Origin: CAZPGL01 sp964586175
GTDB taxonomy: Bacteria > Actinomycetota > Acidimicrobiia > Acidimicrobiales > MedAcidi-G1
Direction of reading: 5' to 3'
DNA: 43,430 nucleotides
Assembly (NCBI GenBank): GCA_964586175.1
Contig: CAZPGL010000017.1
Location: forward strand, 1-43,430
Each line of letters opens with the position of its first letter. Position 1 is the first letter of the stretch. A program made the position numbers and the translations under genes. Under the pieces are notes generated by a model. That model saw only the letters and a program-made list of their open reading frames with translations. It was not told the DNA's origin and did not search any database. Positions 42,254-43,430 of this stretch are shown here, piece after piece.

Positions 42254-42631
42254 ATGGTCGCCACGCGCCCCGATCACGGTCCGACGGCACCCCACCTGGC
42301 CCTGGGCCGCTGGGGTGAACGGATCGCGGCCCGCCGCTACCGCGCCGACGGCTACCGGGTGGTCGCCACCAACTGGCGTGGCGTCGAGGGCGAGATCGAC
42401 CTCATCGTCGCCCGTCGGGGTGTGCTCGTCGTGTGTGAGGTCAAGGCCCGCAGCTCGGGCCGGTTCGGGTCCCCGGCCGAGGCCGTCGACCGCCGCCGCC
42501 GGGAGCGGTTGCGGCGGGCGACCCTCGAATGGTTGCAGGGTCCGGGGCGGGGCCACGCCGGTGCCACCGTGAGGTTCGACGTGGTGGCCGTGCTCCCTGG
42601 TCGGGTCGAGCGCATCGAAGGGGCGTTCTGA
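42254..42631 (+). CDS. yraN: YraN/UPF0102 family protein
   Basis: 125 residues. LGRWGERIAARRYRADGYRVVATNWRG, GEIDLIVARRGVLVVCEVKAR (in parts) and a final VRFDVVAV are the family signature. The Asp of GEIDLI and the Glu/Lys of CEVK resemble a PD-(D/E)XK nuclease core, although activity and role are not established. The gene normally follows rnhB in this cluster. ATG 42254 is supported by the -10 spacing. It ends at a hairpin shared with the convergent zinc-protein gene. Confidence 0.9.
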   Translation: MVATRPDHGPTAPHLALGRWGERIAARRYRADGYRVVATNWRGVEGEIDLIVARRGVLVVCEVKARSSGRFGSPAEAVDRRRRERLRRATLEWLQGPGRGHAGATVRFDVVAVLPGRVERIEGAF

Positions 42632-42635
42632 ACTG

Positions 42636-42657
42636 CTGACCGGCCGGGCCGGGTCAG
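42636..42657. terminator. Hairpin between yraN and the convergent small gene
   Basis: CTGACC (42636-42641) pairs with GGTCAG (42652-42657); the right arm contains the stop of the minus-strand gene. The loop is GC-rich and could fold further. Confidence 0.45.
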
Positions 42658-42851
42658 CCGGGGATCCGGCGGGTCCAGCAGCCGCGGTGCCAGTGGCGAC
42701 GCAGGTCGGGGGCTTCGACGGGCACCACGACCATGTGGCCCAGACCCTCGGGGATGTCCCGGTTGCATCCCGGGCACAGGTAGGTCTTGGTGGCCTGGTA
42801 GGGCTGCACGAACCGCACCTCCAGGTCGCCGAGGATCTCCGGGTCCTTCAT
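42654..42851 (-). CDS. Small Cys/His protein, putative zinc binding
   Basis: 65 residues from ATG 42851. YLCPGCNRDIPEG has a CxxC pair, and HWHRGCW supplies His and Cys ligands, giving a likely zinc site of the HNH/treble-clef kind. Proteins of this look occur widely in actinobacteria near the rplS-yraN region, sometimes labelled ATP/GTP-binding, a label I cannot support from sequence. It begins seven bases after the stop of the tiny membrane gene and is probably in one transcript with it. Confidence 0.75.
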   Translation of the reverse strand: MKDPEILGDLEVRFVQPYQATKTYLCPGCNRDIPEGLGHMVVVPVEAPDLRRHWHRGCWTRRIPG

Positions 42852-42858
42852 GTCGGGG

Positions 42859-42969
42859 TCATCCGGCGAGGGCCCACAGCACGAGGAGGGTCCCGAGGGC
42901 CACGGCGGCCACCACGAACACGAGGTCGGTGGGCCGTCGCCGGTGGGCGCGCTGCGGGTCGAATCCCAT
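42859..42969 (-). CDS. Tiny single-helix membrane protein
   Basis: 36 residues from ATG 42969: a basic head (MGFDPQRAHRRRPTD) and one membrane helix (LVFVVAAVALGTLLVLWALAG, split here only by its end). The positive-inside rule predicts the N-terminus in the cytoplasm. GATACT lies 7 bases upstream, so it fits the leaderless pattern. It precedes the small zinc protein and is divergent from the cytochrome gene. No homologue is recognised. Confidence 0.6.
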   Translation of the reverse strand: MGFDPQRAHRRRPTDLVFVVAAVALGTLLVLWALAG

Positions 42970-42976
42970 GACGCTC

Positions 42977-42984
42977 AGTATCGT
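42977..42984. promoter_or_regulatory. Overlapping divergent -10 elements (tiny membrane gene and cytochrome)
   Basis: GATACT on the minus strand (42982-42977) is 7 bases from ATG 42969. TATCGT on the plus strand (42979-42984) is 10 bases from ATG 42995. They share four bases, as at 24910-24917. Confidence 0.45.
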
Positions 42985-42994
42985 CGGCGCCCTG

Positions 42995-43351
42995 ATGGGT
43001 TCCCACCGCCGACCGAACATCCGTGCCGTGCCGGCGGCGGTGGCGGGCTTGGCGGCGGGGGTGCTGCTCCTGGGGGCCTGTGCTGGTGAGGCGCCGGCCG
43101 TGCCCGATGGGGCCGACGCCCAGCTGGTCGAGGGTCGCCAGGTCTGGTCGTCGGCTTGCACCCACTGCCACGGCACGTCAGGGGGCGGGGGGCGGGGGCC
43201 GTCGCTGCGGGCATCGGTCGAGCGTTTCCCCGACGTCGCCGTGCAGATCGCCGTGGTGCGCGACGGCCGTGACGGCATGCCGTCGTTCGGTGGTTCGCTC
43301 ACCGACGTCCAGATCGAGGCCGTGGTCCGCTACGTGCGCGAGGTGCTCTGA
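42995..43351 (+). CDS. Cytochrome c lipoprotein
   Basis: 118 residues from ATG 42995. A basic N-terminus and hydrophobic stretch end in the lipobox LLGAC, so the protein should be lipid-anchored outside the membrane. CTHCH is the single heme c site and GMPSFG supplies the distal Met of a class I cytochrome c. The C-terminal LTDVQIEAVVRYVREVL is the usual last helix. It is a likely small electron carrier to a terminal oxidase or other reductase; the partner is not in the window. ATG 42968 is an alternative start but lies before the -10. Confidence 0.88.
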   Translation: MGSHRRPNIRAVPAAVAGLAAGVLLLGACAGEAPAVPDGADAQLVEGRQVWSSACTHCHGTSGGGGRGPSLRASVERFPDVAVQIAVVRDGRDGMPSFGGSLTDVQIEAVVRYVREVL

Positions 43352-43396
43352 GCGGACTGTCGGCGGACCGGGCAGCGGAGCCGATGCCGTTCCCGG

Positions 43397-43402
43397 TACA
43401 CT
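43397..43402 (+). promoter_or_regulatory. -10-like element at the right edge
   Basis: TACACT, 28 bases from the window end. It may serve a gene or RNA starting beyond the edge; nothing in the remaining bases identifies it. Confidence 0.35.
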
Positions 43403-43430
43403 CCACGCCCGGTCAGCCGCACCAGCGGTC

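Noticed and set aside
43352..43430. tRNA or small RNA at the right edge
   Set aside because: Only a -10-like hexamer and 28 more bases are visible; no cloverleaf or known RNA motif can be drawn.

Overview
This window looks like a chromosomal housekeeping segment of a high-GC Gram-positive bacterium (Actinomycetota), possibly class Acidimicrobiia. Supporting signs are the very high GC by eye, many GTG starts, the NucS mismatch endonuclease, a UvrD2-type HRDC helicase, a SepIVA/DUF177 pair, and the order rsmD-coaD-sepIVA-DUF177-rpmF-plsX-acpP-rnc-fpg-smc...ftsY-ffh-rpsP-khpA-rimM-trmD-rplS-yraN. The class assignment is inference. I see no rRNA, tRNA, CRISPR array, insertion sequence or prophage. 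Genes are packed tightly, often with 4-base GTGA/ATGA overlaps, and no gap without a gene reaches 300 bases.

Layout. 1-2778 (minus): the first codons of a gene leaving the window, a geranylgeranyl-reductase-type flavoprotein and a VanW-domain protein ending in a poly-threonine tail. 2828-7161: a sulfur block, with cysQ-nucS on minus and the PAPS-forming cysD-cysN-cysC operon divergent from it. 7166-9210 (minus): ettA and a small membrane protein. 9277-13436: HAD hydrolase, exonuclease III, a YjbR protein and convergent uvrD2. 13504-17657: metallopeptidase, ElaA-like acetyltransferase, alpha/beta hydrolase, methylacyl-CoA racemase-type CoA transferase, PIG-L deacetylase and a small membrane protein. 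17731-20123 (minus): pckG, a divergent cold-shock-fold protein and rpmB. 20333-25960: fakA-recG-acetyltransferase and rsmD-coaD. 25957-30502: sepIVA, DUF177, rpmF, plsX, acpP, rnc and a degenerate Fpg-fold protein. 30616-37291: smc, then an inserted response regulator, histidine kinase and HtrA-like protease. 37358-42631: ftsY, ffh and the rpsP to rplS translation cluster, then yraN. 42654-43351: two tiny minus-strand genes and a divergent cytochrome c lipoprotein.

How the genes work together. cysDNC turns sulfate into PAPS and cysQ clears the PAP by-product. plsX and acpP serve lipid synthesis. smc, ftsY and ffh serve chromosome segregation and membrane targeting. rpsP, khpA, rimM, trmD, rplS, rpmB, rpmF, rsmD, rnc and ettA serve ribosome building and translation. 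nucS, uvrD2, xthA and recG serve DNA repair.

Two patterns stand out. First, about fifteen genes have a TANNNT-like -10 hexamer ending 6-8 bases before the start codon with no ribosome binding site, which indicates widespread leaderless transcription and helps fix starts. Second, the protein in the fpg/mutM slot keeps the Fpg fold but has lost the catalytic proline, lysine, asparagine and arginine and three of four zinc cysteines, so it is a candidate non-catalytic DNA-binding protein of unknown role.
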